Shown: positions 25,283 to 34,252, numbered from the stretch's first letter. The stretch: DNA of 64,000 nucleotides from Evansella alkalicola (GCF_019042735.1 NZ_JAHQCR010000087.1:1-64000); one strand, 5' to 3'. Made by a program: numbers and translations. The notes: generated by a model from the letters alone, not told the origin.

Positions 25283-25533
25283 CAAACCTCACCGCGGTCA
25301 ATTGCATCGAGTATTTCTTCTGTTGTATATAACCTTCCTCTTTTAATATCTTCATCAGCACGTTTAATCATCTCCCTTAACTCGGGGTCAGATTCAATCT
25401 CTTTTTCAACTTCATTTGCTTCGATTTGTTGTATTAAATAACGATTACCTTCTACATCAACAATGCTTTTTGTGGATTCTTTAATAAGCCCCTTAAACAA
25501 TTCAGCTTCTAATCCATATAATTTCTTTGCCAT
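25282..25533 (-). CDS. Cognate antitoxin
   Basis: An 83-residue acidic protein with a C-terminal helix (SDPELREMIKRADEDIKRGR) and the closing LYTTEEILDAIDRGE seen in antitoxins of RelE-type systems. It precedes and overlaps the toxin gene. GGAGGG stands seven bases before the ATG. It should bind the toxin and repress the shared promoter. Confidence 0.75.
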   Translation of the reverse strand: MAKKLYGLEAELFKGLIKESTKSIVDVEGNRYLIQQIEANEVEKEIESDPELREMIKRADEDIKRGRLYTTEEILDAIDRGEV

Positions 25534-25603
25534 TTAGATCCCTCCTCTTTTACTTCATTATACTATGTCAGTTCTTATTCTTACCAACAGATCTTGGATT
25601 ATA

Positions 25604-25671
25604 ATTCAGGGACCTGGTCCCGCACAATTTCGTGAACGTTCACATAATATTCGGGGACCAGGTCCCTGAAC
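25604..25671 (+). repeat. Nested palindrome repeat, copy 7
   Basis: Nearly identical to copy 6, 730 bp away, with the toxin-antitoxin pair between the two copies. It ends six bases before the sirtuin stop codon. Confidence 0.92.
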
Positions 25672-25677
25672 TTTTCC

Positions 25678-26415
25678 CTATTTCCGCAACAGCTCGTCCA
25701 CTCGCTCCAGCACTTCGCCAGCTTTTCCTTTAATCGTCAGGTCAAAGGCATTCGCCCCTCTCACCTCGTCCAAATTAATAAACACTGTCTTCCCATTCGT
25801 CATCGCTGGCAGTTGATTTACTGGATAAACCTCTAAACTTGTTCCAATTACAATGACCAAATCAGCTATCTCTATATTCGCTAGGGTGGTTTGCCACGAT
25901 TCCTGTGGCAGCATTTCACCAAATAGGACAACATTTGGACGCGTTCTTCCCCCACAGGTAGGACATGGAACCTTTTTAAGGAAAGCAGTTTCACTAACCT
26001 CCGCTCTACAATCGTTACATCGATAAGATTTAATGGAACCATGCAATGTTTGGACATGCTCAGCTCCAGCTGTCTGATGGAAGTTGTCTACGTTCTGTGT
26101 AGCGACGAGCTGGACTAAACCTTCCTTTTGCCAATCCGCTATAATGAAGTGACCTTTATTTGGTTTTAGTTGAGACAAGCCAGAAATTCGAGTGCTATAA
26201 AACTCATGAAATAATTCATAATTATCTTCTAATGCCTCCACAGTCGCGACCGTAAGAGGATCGATGTTTTTCCACCAGCCTGCCTTTGAACGAAAATCAG
26301 GAACACCACTTTCCGTTGACATTCCTGCTCCAGTAAGAATAACAGTGTGGGAAGAACCCTTTAACAGTTTTACAAACTCTGTTTCCCAATTTACATTCAT
26401 GTCATCAACTCCCAT
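25678..26415 (-). CDS. cobB: Sir2-family NAD-dependent protein deacylase
   Basis: A 245-residue sirtuin. GAGMSTESGVPDFRS binds NAD, TQNVDNFH and LHGS carry the catalytic residues (His in LHGS), CNDC and CPTC hold the zinc, and VIGTSLEVYPVNQL closes the NAD site. It removes acyl groups from lysines in cytoplasmic proteins using NAD. GAGGTGG stands before the ATG at 26415 and overlaps the end of the DUF2804 gene, which ends four bases upstream; the two are probably co-transcribed. Confidence 0.92.
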   Translation of the reverse strand: MGVDDMNVNWETEFVKLLKGSSHTVILTGAGMSTESGVPDFRSKAGWWKNIDPLTVATVEALEDNYELFHEFYSTRISGLSQLKPNKGHFIIADWQKEGLVQLVATQNVDNFHQTAGAEHVQTLHGSIKSYRCNDCRAEVSETAFLKKVPCPTCGGRTRPNVVLFGEMLPQESWQTTLANIEIADLVIVIGTSLEVYPVNQLPAMTNGKTVFINLDEVRGANAFDLTIKGKAGEVLERVDELLRK

Positions 26416-26419
26416 GTTT

Positions 26420-27628
26420 TCACCACCTCGCCATATGATCCTCCGCCCATCCTAGAAGGGAATCGATAGCTATCGTTTTTCCGTCCACTGTCTTCACATG
26501 TCCTTTAAATATCCCGATCATTTGATGAACCTCCGATTGGATCACAACCGCTTTTGTTGCGGCCGTCCGCTCGAATAAGGGTTCAAAAGTGAGAGACACG
26601 GCATCTGTTTTTTCCGACCTTAATGTCCATGGTTTCATAAAATCAGTCTTATCATACTTCCACACGATGTCCTCGTGAATCTTTGTCAGCTTGCCGTCCA
26701 CGACGATCCCATTTTCATTCTGCCCAGTACCGTCCGTCCACTGACCTCCGAAATTCAGCCCAACGACATGGCCGCCCGTCTCCCCAGAGGCAGATGCCCA
26801 ATTCCATGTGGAGCTGTAAGGCCATTTTCCACGACCAAAGTCAAGACAAGCGAAAGCCTCTTTTTTTGAAAAATGATAGTGGTCCTCTCCCCAACGCACT
26901 TCCCCCTCTGTCGGGAGCGTTGGCTGCTTTGAAGTATATTGAAAATGCTTGTCGCTCCAAGGCACAACCACGTTTAAGCTTTCATGCCCATCTGGTCGAT
27001 GAACCATCAAATTTGCCGATAAGGAAACTCCTTTCCCACTGAAATTAGGGCACTCCACTTTAATTTCTGTTGCAGCCCCCTTTTCTTCCATGCCAATCAT
27101 CAGATTTTTACCAGCGTATTGAAGCGATGCATTCACTTTTTCTGGCATATGAACCCCTTTTCCAAACGGGACCAACTCTGTTTTTTCAAAAAAACGGAGG
27201 GTCTTGAGGTCCAGAATGTACACGAACATCACAGCGGCATAATCGAGATGGGAGATGGTAGCTGAAAACAGGACATCTGGAGTTGTCACGGCCCAGTAAT
27301 TCCAGCGCTTCTTCCGAAGATAACTGCCTGACAGGTTACTGCCAATAAGTGGAGTCTTCGCCCAGCCGATGCTGTTTTGATTGAGGTTTCCGGCCTCATC
27401 ACACAAATTCGTTGGGACGGTGATTTCGTTTGCCTTTGCGTTTGCGTTATCGTTTGAGTTTGCCTTAGCATTCGCGTATGCGCTTGAATTACTATTTGCG
27501 TTTGTGTTTGCACTCCCCATTTCGTCCGCGTTTGCGTTACGATCTGCGTTTGCCTTAGCATTCCCCATTTCGTCTGAGTTTGCGTTACCTTTTGCATTCA
27601 GAATTCCGTCTGTCTTGTCCTTTGTCAT
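26420..27628 (-). CDS. DUF2804 protein with Asn/Ala repeat N-terminus
   Basis: A 402-residue protein. From residue 68 on it has the DUF2804 pattern (LCDEAGNLNQNSIGWAKTPL, KRWNYWAVTTPDVLFSATIS, GRGKWPYSSTWNWASASG, GLNFGGQWTDGTGQNENG), a lipocalin-like beta fold of unknown activity. Residues 10-66 are low-complexity with NANA, KANAN and ADEMGN units. The repeat is in frame, so it extends the protein, and it probably arose by slippage of a GCAAACGC-like hexamer. It lies just upstream of the sirtuin gene. Confidence 0.8.
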   Translation of the reverse strand: MTKDKTDGILNAKGNANSDEMGNAKANADRNANADEMGSANTNANSNSSAYANAKANSNDNANAKANEITVPTNLCDEAGNLNQNSIGWAKTPLIGSNLSGSYLRKKRWNYWAVTTPDVLFSATISHLDYAAVMFVYILDLKTLRFFEKTELVPFGKGVHMPEKVNASLQYAGKNLMIGMEEKGAATEIKVECPNFSGKGVSLSANLMVHRPDGHESLNVVVPWSDKHFQYTSKQPTLPTEGEVRWGEDHYHFSKKEAFACLDFGRGKWPYSSTWNWASASGETGGHVVGLNFGGQWTDGTGQNENGIVVDGKLTKIHEDIVWKYDKTDFMKPWTLRSEKTDAVSLTFEPLFERTAATKAVVIQSEVHQMIGIFKGHVKTVDGKTIAIDSLLGWAEDHMARW

Positions 27629-27657
27629 GAAACCGCCTCCTCTTTCAAACTTGAAAC

Positions 27658-27978
27658 CTAGCTTAGTTTTTTGGTTGGAAAACGATAGTGTGGGAGTACC
27701 TTTTCTAAAAGTGCCCGTAGCTCTGATTCCGTCATTGTTTTCAAGGAGACATGGCCCATTTTCGTCGTTTTACCGTCGTACTCCCTAAGCATTTTCACAA
27801 AAACATATCCGTTTACCTCACCATTCTGTAAAGACTTTACCTGCGTAACCACATTTCTTTTCCCAGTATCTGTCTGCCTATCACGAAAGAAAAACTCTAT
27901 TCTGTCATAGGAATCTGTGCGGGAATTTAAGCCATAGGAGCTAAGAAGCTCACTTATTTTTTCAAATGATAACAACAT
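27658..27978 (-). CDS. Hypothetical 106-residue protein
   Basis: I do not recognise it. It is a small mixed alpha/beta protein (LSFEKISELLSSYG, RIEFFFRDR, VNGYVFVKMLREYDG, LRALLEKVLPHYRF). The start is ATG 27978 with GAGGTG nine bases before it; the GTG start at 27990 would lie inside that ribosome site. It is followed 29 bp later by the DUF2804 gene and may form an operon with it and the sirtuin. Confidence 0.6.
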   Translation of the reverse strand: MLLSFEKISELLSSYGLNSRTDSYDRIEFFFRDRQTDTGKRNVVTQVKSLQNGEVNGYVFVKMLREYDGKTTKMGHVSLKTMTESELRALLEKVLPHYRFPTKKLS

Positions 27979-28425
27979 TGTTCTTTTCACCTCATAGCAT
28001 CATTTTATATATAACTCTTTTTCTAGAGATCTTCTTAATCCAAACCAGATTTTATTTTTTCCATATCATTTATTAATGAATCTTAATTCTTTCCCTCTTT
28101 GGCGAAACCCTTTATTTTTACCAGATTTCATTCCTCCCAATAGATTACCTCTATTAACACTCCCTCCAGCTCATTATCCAAAATCTACTTCATTTTCAAA
28201 AACTGGACTCCAACCTTCCGCCTGAAAACGCTTGCTAATGTCTGAATATATAATCTTTTATTAAAAGCGCTCAAGCCTATTGGGTAGGGGGTTGAAGCTA
28301 TGTTATACTTTCGTCTGATTGATAAAAATAGGCTAGAATTTTGGCCTCGCATTGACCATGAAATTAGACGAAGTTCAGCAATGATTGAAAACATACAATT
28401 AACTTTTAAAAAAGGAGGTATCACA
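27979..28425. other. Non-coding gap between divergent genes
   Basis: About 450 bp. I see no gene, repeat or clear promoter. A plus-strand frame in phase with the YitT-like gene opens at 28300, but the ribosome site AAAGGAGGT at 28411-28419 places the real start downstream. Confidence 0.4.
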
Positions 28426-29310
28426 GTGTCAAAGCTATTTGAAGGGGTTCGTTTAAAGTCCATTATTATCATACTAATTGGAACGCTAGTTTTCGCATTT
28501 GGAATCATACATTTTAATTTAGAAAATGGTCTGGCTCACGGTGGATTTACTGGAATTACCCTATTACTTTATTATTTATTTACGATCGAGCCGTCCCTTT
28601 CAAACCTATTATTAAACATTCCATTATTTTTAATAGGTTATAAATTATTTGGAAGATTAATGTTGATTTATAGTTTGATAGGAACCTTTTCCCTGTCCGT
28701 TTCCTTGCGACTGTTCGAACTTTACCCTGTCACGCACTTACCGTTACAAGATGATATGATTCTCGTCTCTGTTTTTGCTGGCGTGTTCGCTGGGACTGGA
28801 CTCGGAATGATTCTTCGCGCCGGTGGAACGACTGGGGGAGTTGATATTCTTGCTCGTTTGGCTGAAAAATATGTTGGAATGAGCCTCGGAAAGTTTATGT
28901 TTGGATTTGATGCCTTTGTCATCACTATTTCTCTCATTCACATAACGCTCACCAACGCCATGTACACACTCATCACCGTGTTTATCGCTAGTCGCGTGAT
29001 CGATTTTATTATTGAAGGAGCGAGTGCGGCAAAGTCCACCATGATTATTTCGTCAAAAACGGAAGAGTTATCTAAGGCAATTATTGAGAGAATGAGTCGT
29101 GGGTCAACGGTGTTAACAGGAAGAGGGAGCTTTACGGCGGACGAACGGGAAATTTTATACTGTGTAGTCAACCGAAGTGAGCTTATTCAATTGAAAAACC
29201 TCATTCATGAAGTGGATCCATATGCGTTCTTCTCCATCAACGATGTGAAAGAAGTGTCTGGAGAAGGGTTTACGTTTGATAATAAGCGCCGCCCGCTGAA
29301 GCCCTCCTAA
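28426..29310 (+). CDS. YitT-family membrane protein (DUF161 + DUF2179)
   Basis: A 294-residue protein with five or six transmembrane helices (GLAHGGFTGITLLLYYLF, RAGGTTGGVDILARL) and a soluble C-terminal domain (STVLTGRGSFTADEREILYCVVNR, ending in DPYAFFSINDVKEVSGEGF) typical of YitT/YpjC proteins. The start is the GTG at 28426, six bases after AAAGGAGGT. The function is not known. Palindrome copy 8 follows at once and has a T-run on this strand. Confidence 0.88.
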   Translation: MSKLFEGVRLKSIIIILIGTLVFAFGIIHFNLENGLAHGGFTGITLLLYYLFTIEPSLSNLLLNIPLFLIGYKLFGRLMLIYSLIGTFSLSVSLRLFELYPVTHLPLQDDMILVSVFAGVFAGTGLGMILRAGGTTGGVDILARLAEKYVGMSLGKFMFGFDAFVITISLIHITLTNAMYTLITVFIASRVIDFIIEGASAAKSTMIISSKTEELSKAIIERMSRGSTVLTGRGSFTADEREILYCVVNRSELIQLKNLIHEVDPYAFFSINDVKEVSGEGFTFDNKRRPLKPS

Positions 29311-29314
29311 AGAA

Positions 29315-29382
29315 GTTCAGGGACCTGGTCCCCGACAATTTTGTGAACGTTCACGAAATTGTGCGGGACCAGGTCCCTGAAC
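29315..29382 (-). repeat. Nested palindrome repeat, copy 8 (reverse), probable terminator
   Basis: Complete copy followed on the plus strand by TTTTTTT. It lies four bases after the YitT-like stop codon, so it probably serves as its terminator. Confidence 0.92.
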
Positions 29383-29454
29383 TTTTTTTATTTAAAACCC
29401 AATTTAAATTAATTCTTAATGACCTCTTGACATTTCAAATCCAGGTGTTAAAGT

Positions 29455-29474
29455 GTGTATATAGATATAAACAC
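29455..29474 (+). promoter_or_regulatory. Possible GntR-type operator
   Basis: GTGTATATAGATATAAACAC is an imperfect inverted repeat with GTGT/ACAC ends, 78 bp before the export-protein gene and in front of an operon containing a YtrA/YhcF-type GntR regulator. A TTGACA at 29427-29432 lies just before it, but no -10 stands at a normal distance. Confidence 0.35.
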
Positions 29475-29551
29475 CATAACAGTGAAACACTATTGCATTA
29501 CTAATTTGCAACTGTCTGTTTCGTTGAAAATGATTTTAGGAGGCATATATA

Positions 29552-30049
29552 ATGGAAATATTACATGTGTTTTGGCCATACATTTTGGTCTTTATTTTCG
29601 CTGCGACACCCTTTTTTGAAGCATTTACTGTGATACCCCTTGGGATTTTCGTTGGACTTCCTATAGTCCCTGTGTTCATACTAGGAATAACTGGTAATGT
29701 TCTTACCGTGTTGCTTGTTATTCTATTTATCAACAAGATTAAAGAATGGAGAAGGAAACGAAGTAACACTGATGAGGAAAAACCAACGAGCAAACGGGCC
29801 TTACGTGCGCAAACAATTTGGAAAAAATACGGTTTGCCTGGATTAGCTCTAATTGGTCCATTATTTGTCGGAAGTCATTTAACTGCTTTTATGAGTATCT
29901 CGTTAGGTGGCACAAAAAGAAAAGTAGCCTATTGGATGACAGCTAGTATGATCATTTGGAGTATCACCTTCACTATTCTTGTCTACTACGGTATAGATTT
30001 TCTTGGAATCGAGAATCGCAACCTATTTGACAACATCAACGGGAATTAA
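29552..30049 (+). CDS. Small multidrug export-like membrane protein
   Basis: A 165-residue protein with four or five hydrophobic segments. PFFEAFTVIPLGIFVGLPIV, the charged loop EWRRKRSNTDEEKP and KYGLPGLALIGPLFVGSHLTA match the putative small multi-drug export family (PF06695). TTAGGAGG stands before the ATG. It is the first gene of a run with a membrane protein, a GntR regulator and an ABC ATPase. Transport has not been shown for most family members. Confidence 0.8.
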   Translation: MEILHVFWPYILVFIFAATPFFEAFTVIPLGIFVGLPIVPVFILGITGNVLTVLLVILFINKIKEWRRKRSNTDEEKPTSKRALRAQTIWKKYGLPGLALIGPLFVGSHLTAFMSISLGGTKRKVAYWMTASMIIWSITFTILVYYGIDFLGIENRNLFDNINGN

Positions 30050-30073
30050 GTTTATAATACAGGAGGAAAAACG

Positions 30074-30814
30074 ATGGTAAAGCAAGCTTTTTGGTTTGCA
30101 AAGAAAGAGTTGAAATATCATGTGACAGCAATGATTTCTACAGCACTGTTTGTTGTATTTGTTGGGATCATTGCCGCACTTCATCTCGAAGATGCTGTCC
30201 ACACAATTTTCGTTTCCGACACAACAACCTACAGTCGTTTTGTACTGGATTTTTTATTTATCGGCCTAACACCTACGTTTGGGGCCATTTTCTTTGCAAA
30301 ACCTTATTTAACATTTAGGACGATTAAAGAAGATCCCTACGGTAAGCGAATGGCTTTTTTCCGCGCTTTACCAATCCCTGTCAAGACACTGGCCTTGAGC
30401 AGAACCATCATCATGCTGACGACACTCGTTACTTTGTCGATAGTGTTTTACACAACTATTACCATAACAGTTCAAACAAGCTTTTTTACAATATTGTCTC
30501 CTGAAAAATATATAATTTTTATTTTGATCTGGTTTGGATTTGCACTTATGCTGGCTGGGTTTAACCCCTTTGTGGAATATGGTACCAGTGGCAAAGCCCT
30601 TTTTATAATTCCAAGCATCGTGTTAATCCCGATTATAATTACGATTATCGTGATTTATCAAATCTTTGATCTTGGAATCGTTGAGACCGTCTTTTTAGCC
30701 ATTGACAAACTAGGCTGGATAGTTGCAGTTATTGCGATTCTCTTAGGAATCCTAGGCAGCTATATTTGGAATAAGTTGCTGACAAAACGTTTATTAAAAA
30801 GAGATTATTTGTAG
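30074..30814 (+). CDS. ABC-type membrane subunit
   Basis: A 246-residue protein with six hydrophobic segments. LKYHVTAMISTALFVVFVGI, then KRMAFFRALPIPVKTLALSR is the usual cytoplasmic stretch of ABC-2-like permeases. AGGAGG stands nine bases before the ATG. Its ATPase partner is probably encoded two genes downstream. Confidence 0.75.
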   Translation: MVKQAFWFAKKELKYHVTAMISTALFVVFVGIIAALHLEDAVHTIFVSDTTTYSRFVLDFLFIGLTPTFGAIFFAKPYLTFRTIKEDPYGKRMAFFRALPIPVKTLALSRTIIMLTTLVTLSIVFYTTITITVQTSFFTILSPEKYIIFILIWFGFALMLAGFNPFVEYGTSGKALFIIPSIVLIPIIITIIVIYQIFDLGIVETVFLAIDKLGWIVAVIAILLGILGSYIWNKLLTKRLLKRDYL

Positions 30815-30828
30815 AAGGGAGTGGGAGC

Positions 30829-31230
30829 ATGAAGTTACCCATCCACGTCTCTCAAGAAAGCCGGGAACCAATATATCATCAAATCGAAACACAAATCAAA
30901 GCATTAATTGTTGGCGGGCACCTCCCAGCTGGGTCCCCTCTCCCTTCGATTCGTATGTTAGCCAGTCATTTGTCCTGCAGTGTCATTACAACACGACGTG
31001 CCTATCAAAATTTAGAGGCTCAAGGCTTTATCAAAACCATCCAAGGAAAAGGAACGTTTGTGATTCAAATCGAAGCTGGGAGACAAAAAGAAACGAAGAG
31101 AAAAGTTGTCTATGATGCCTTTCAAAAAGCAATGGAACAAGGTAAACAGGTTGGCTGTACTGCTGAGGAAATGCAGCACATCTTCGAAGAAGTCCTAAAG
31201 CATGATGACGATGAAAAAAATGGAGGTTAA
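30829..31230 (+). CDS. GntR-family regulator (YhcF/YtrA-like)
   Basis: A 133-residue protein. EPIYHQIETQIKALIVGGHLP, LPSIRMLASHLSCSVITTRR and YQNLEAQGFIKTIQGKGTFV form a GntR winged helix. The C-terminal effector part is short, as in the YtrA subfamily, which represses its own ABC transporter operon. GGGAGTGGGAGC is its ribosome site. It lies 14 bp after the membrane subunit and two bases before the ATPase gene. Confidence 0.9.
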   Translation: MKLPIHVSQESREPIYHQIETQIKALIVGGHLPAGSPLPSIRMLASHLSCSVITTRRAYQNLEAQGFIKTIQGKGTFVIQIEAGRQKETKRKVVYDAFQKAMEQGKQVGCTAEEMQHIFEEVLKHDDDEKNGG

Positions 31231-31232
31231 TT

Positions 31233-32108
31233 ATGACAACCACTACCTCGCTTATTAAAGTAAAAAATTTACGGAAGCAATATAAAAAATTCATACTTGG
31301 TCCAATTGATTTTGAAGTTGAAATGGGGACCATTGTTGGCTTAGTTGGTGGAAATGGTTCGGGAAAAAGTACGTTCTTACGCTTGTTAATGCAAATCATC
31401 AAAGCAGACGAAGGGCAAATCGATATTTTTAACCAAAGCCTCCAGGAAAACGAAGTGGAAATTAAACAAAAGATTGGTTATGCTGGGGAATTATTGGAGC
31501 CTTTTGGTCACCTCCATGTGTCAGAACTGGCCAGCCTTATTTCCTATTGGTATCCTAGATGGGACAATGAACGCTATAAGCACCTCATTCAACGCTACCA
31601 AATCGATCCTGAAGAAACGTTTGCTAAGGCTTCCAAAGGAACGAAGAAAAAAATTGATTTTGTTTTCGCACTATGCCATCATCCAACATTGCTTCTTCTT
31701 GATGAACCAACCTCTGGAGTCGATATTATCTCACAGCGAAAGATGAGGGAAGATATCATGACGTTTATGGAGAATGGGGAAAAATCCGTTTTGTTGGCCA
31801 CCCATGTTGTGGAGGAGGTCAATAAGCTTTGTGATTATGTCACGGTCCTTGATGCCGGGAAGGTCGTGGAATCCTTTAATAAGGATGACGTTTATGAACA
31901 CTGGGCACGTATGTGGGTATCCTATATTCCAGATTCGGTAAAGCAACAAGCTTATGTCGTGCAATATGATGTTGAACCTTGTCAAATTGTTACAAATAAC
32001 ATGAATGCTTTAGGTGCATTACTAGAACAGGAGCAGGTCACCATCACCCACACTCAACGACTGACGGTGGAAGAAGTGCTAGAATTCCTTATTGAAGATC
32101 AACAGTGA
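31233..32108 (+). CDS. ABC transporter ATP-binding protein (YhcG-like)
   Basis: A 291-residue ATPase. GGNGSGKSTFLRLL is Walker A and LLLLDEPTSGVDIISQRKM is Walker B with the D-loop. The signature is degenerate: SKGTKKKIDFVFAL in place of LSGGQ. A switch His is present in LLATHVVEEVNKL. GGAGG stands nine bases before the ATG, overlapping the end of the regulator gene. With the upstream membrane protein it forms a small ABC exporter-like system. Confidence 0.9.
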   Translation: MTTTTSLIKVKNLRKQYKKFILGPIDFEVEMGTIVGLVGGNGSGKSTFLRLLMQIIKADEGQIDIFNQSLQENEVEIKQKIGYAGELLEPFGHLHVSELASLISYWYPRWDNERYKHLIQRYQIDPEETFAKASKGTKKKIDFVFALCHHPTLLLLDEPTSGVDIISQRKMREDIMTFMENGEKSVLLATHVVEEVNKLCDYVTVLDAGKVVESFNKDDVYEHWARMWVSYIPDSVKQQAYVVQYDVEPCQIVTNNMNALGALLEQEQVTITHTQRLTVEEVLEFLIEDQQ

Positions 32109-32118
32109 CGAAAGAAAC

Positions 32119-32186
32119 TTTCAGGGACCTGGTCCCCGACAATTTTGTGAACGTTCACGAAATTGTCGGGGACCAGGTCCCTGAAA
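32119..32186. repeat. Nested palindrome repeat, copy 9 (most symmetric)
   Basis: The two halves mirror each other almost fully (CCCCGACAATTTTGTGAAC and its complement), so it could fold into one 33-bp stem. It lies between convergent genes. Confidence 0.92.
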
Positions 32187-32208
32187 TATTTTAGAACACT
32201 CTTCTATC

Positions 32209-32607
32209 TTATTCATTCACCGTTTCTCTCATTCTTTCCACCCATTTATCTAATAAGGAGTAATACTGATTTAAACTTGAATGAATTTTAACAGCAACTT
32301 CTTCGTTATAGGTATGAACAGTTAAGTTTCTATCATTCACCATCTGTAACGCTAAGATTGTCTCGTGTTCATCAAACAACGATACTTCTCGACTTTTTCG
32401 AATCACTCCTTTAGGTGAGGCAACATCAATACCTTCTATATCATAGAGATATTGTTTAGCTGATTTCCAACAGGCTTCATATGTAAATTCGAAGCGCTGA
32501 ATGGAGGCATCACGTTCCACATCATTCGGTTTTTCTATTTGTACAAGTTCTTGAAAGGCCATCAATGCCCTTTCAGCTGCGTTCAACCTCTCCTGCAATC
32601 TTCCCAT
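32209..32607 (-). CDS. HepT-like HEPN protein (toxin of MntA/HepT pair)
   Basis: A 132-residue all-helical protein of the nucleotidyltransferase substrate-binding type: FEFTYEACWKSAKQYLYD and VNDRNLTVHTYNEE, where RNLTVH is the R-x4-H RNase motif of HEPN toxins. The gene overlaps the nucleotidyltransferase gene by 25 bp. GAGGAGGGG stands five bases before the ATG. In known pairs the HEPN protein is an RNase toxin silenced by AMPylation of a Tyr near the motif; VHTY fits that. Confidence 0.85.
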   Translation of the reverse strand: MGRLQERLNAAERALMAFQELVQIEKPNDVERDASIQRFEFTYEACWKSAKQYLYDIEGIDVASPKGVIRKSREVSLFDEHETILALQMVNDRNLTVHTYNEEVAVKIHSSLNQYYSLLDKWVERMRETVNE

Positions 32608-32906
32608 AAAATCCCCTCCTCTTTAATATTATTAACAAGAGCTGGACTTGCCGTATCTAGATCCACTATGTCAACTTGATAGGGAATTGTAGATTCCTCT
32701 ATCCGATCAATTAATTCTACCCATTTTATTTGAGGAAGGGGATCTGTAGCTTCAATGGCTAGATCTATATCAGAACTTTGTTTTTCCTCTGCCCTGGCCC
32801 ATGACCCAAATAAATAAACTTTTACACTTTGATCTGATAACGTCTCGCTCACAATTGCTTTTAATTCGTTTATAATTTGTTCCCGCAAATCAGTAGGAAT
32901 AGTCAC
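32583..32906 (-). CDS. MntA-like minimal nucleotidyltransferase (antitoxin)
   Basis: A 107-residue protein. YLFGSWARAEEKQSSDIDLAI is the GSx10DxD site of minimal nucleotidyltransferases. Members modify their HEPN partner with AMP. The start is a GTG with GGAGGGG upstream. It overlaps the HepT-like gene, which fits a toxin-antitoxin pair with possible anti-phage function. Confidence 0.88.
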   Translation of the reverse strand: MTIPTDLREQIINELKAIVSETLSDQSVKVYLFGSWARAEEKQSSDIDLAIEATDPLPQIKWVELIDRIEESTIPYQVDIVDLDTASPALVNNIKEEGILWEDCRRG

Positions 32907-33047
32907 TCCTTCCCCTCCTTCCCTAAATTTAGATTATAACCCTACACCTCATTCAAACTACGTATCCACCAACGTATCCTTTGTCTTACTATACATACAT
33001 TATATGATAGAGTGTCTCCATATCGCTAGCAGTCTAACACAATAACT

Positions 33048-33113
33048 GTTCAGGGACCTGGTCCCCGACAATTTTGTGAACGTTCACGAAATTGTGCGGG
33101 ACCAGGTCCCTGA
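33048..33113 (-). repeat. Nested palindrome repeat, copy 10 (reverse)
   Basis: Complete except that the right end reads CCCTGACG. It ends eight bases before the Ntn hydrolase stop codon. Confidence 0.92.
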
Positions 33114-33121
33114 CGATTTTC

Positions 33122-34177
33122 TTAACTCTTCTCTATAAAAACTTTCTTGATTGAATCAGGATAGTTTATAAGCTCCCTCTGTTCATTCGGAGGAAAAATA
33201 TCACTAATTGGCTCATAACTTAACAAGATAATCCGCTCATTATCTTTTGTTTGGTATGGTTGAAAATGACTAGAAATCCTCCCAGAAGCTTTATTATCTA
33301 TTGCCAATGCCATCACCTCGTTACTACTATGAAAATGAAAGTCGTCAAGATGGATAGAACGAATTTCATGATTTTGTAGATCCCTATAAAAAATGGTTTG
33401 ATTGTAGATATCGAATACAATACTCCAATACGTAAAGGTTGGTGGCAACCCGTCCCCTACCCACTCCCACTGGTTTTGAGCCGATGGTTTTGCTGCTACT
33501 TCCTCAAGTAGGTCAAATGATTTTTGAATTGGATTATCAAGAGAAGATTGACTTTGAACATCTTTTACTAACCGATTCACTAAACAAAAACGGTCGAGAG
33601 AAGTAGTTTTATTTGAAAATTTCTCTAACGGAGATTTCTCAAACTTTTTTGCATACGCAATTGATTTTTCATAACTTGTATTTGTCATCGTGTAGTATTC
33701 AGCATGCTCTGTCACATGACATGCACCATCAATAAAGTCGATCAGTACGGTCCTCCCTGTGGAGTCAGCAATCGTGTAATGAAGTTCATAAACCGATTTT
33801 TCCAACCTAAAATCCTCTAAATGCTCTAACACTTCCTCAACTGAATCGAACTGATCAAGTTGATATTGAATCCATTGTAGTTCGTTCAATCCAGGACGAT
33901 CATCCTCAGCTGGAAACTCGCCATCTTCCTGATGCATCATGGCAATCGTTAATCCCTTTTCGTTCATACCACTCATTGGAAGCTCTCTGCCAAATTGTGT
34001 GAATGTCACAGTACCGTAGTTTGAAACCCAGGTGATCTTTGGAGCACCCTCCTTCGTTATAGATTGTTTCTTCAGCCCCCTCGGACTTACCACAATAAGA
34101 CCGTGCCCGTAGTAGAAATCATAATTTTGCCCTAAAACAAATGACTTATCCGTTTGAAATGTAAATGTTGTACACAT
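33122..34177 (-). CDS. Ntn-type amide hydrolase (choloylglycine hydrolase-like)
   Basis: A 351-residue protein when started at ATG 34177, which lies nine bases after GGAGGG. This choice gives Met-Cys at the N-terminus, so Cys2 becomes the N-terminal nucleophile after Met removal, as required in this family. An upstream ATG at 34186 touches the ribosome site and would bury the Cys. Other family marks are LGQNYDFYYGHGLIVVSPRG, PMSGMNEKGLTIAMMH and an Asn in TMTNTSYEKS. Members cleave bile salts, penicillin V, acyl-homoserine lactones or other linear amides; the substrate is not evident. Confidence 0.85.
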   Translation of the reverse strand: MCTTFTFQTDKSFVLGQNYDFYYGHGLIVVSPRGLKKQSITKEGAPKITWVSNYGTVTFTQFGRELPMSGMNEKGLTIAMMHQEDGEFPAEDDRPGLNELQWIQYQLDQFDSVEEVLEHLEDFRLEKSVYELHYTIADSTGRTVLIDFIDGACHVTEHAEYYTMTNTSYEKSIAYAKKFEKSPLEKFSNKTTSLDRFCLVNRLVKDVQSQSSLDNPIQKSFDLLEEVAAKPSAQNQWEWVGDGLPPTFTYWSIVFDIYNQTIFYRDLQNHEIRSIHLDDFHFHSSNEVMALAIDNKASGRISSHFQPYQTKDNERIILLSYEPISDIFPPNEQRELINYPDSIKKVFIEKS

Positions 34178-34252
34178 TCTCTGCATCCCTCCACCAAGTT
34201 TTCTAAGCTAGAGCCACTTCTTACATTAACTATACTTGGCATCGCATAAAAT

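Noticed and set aside
27381..27788. Plus-strand Phe/Ala-rich frame
   Set aside because: It is the antisense shadow of the Asn-Ala repeat of the DUF2804 gene.
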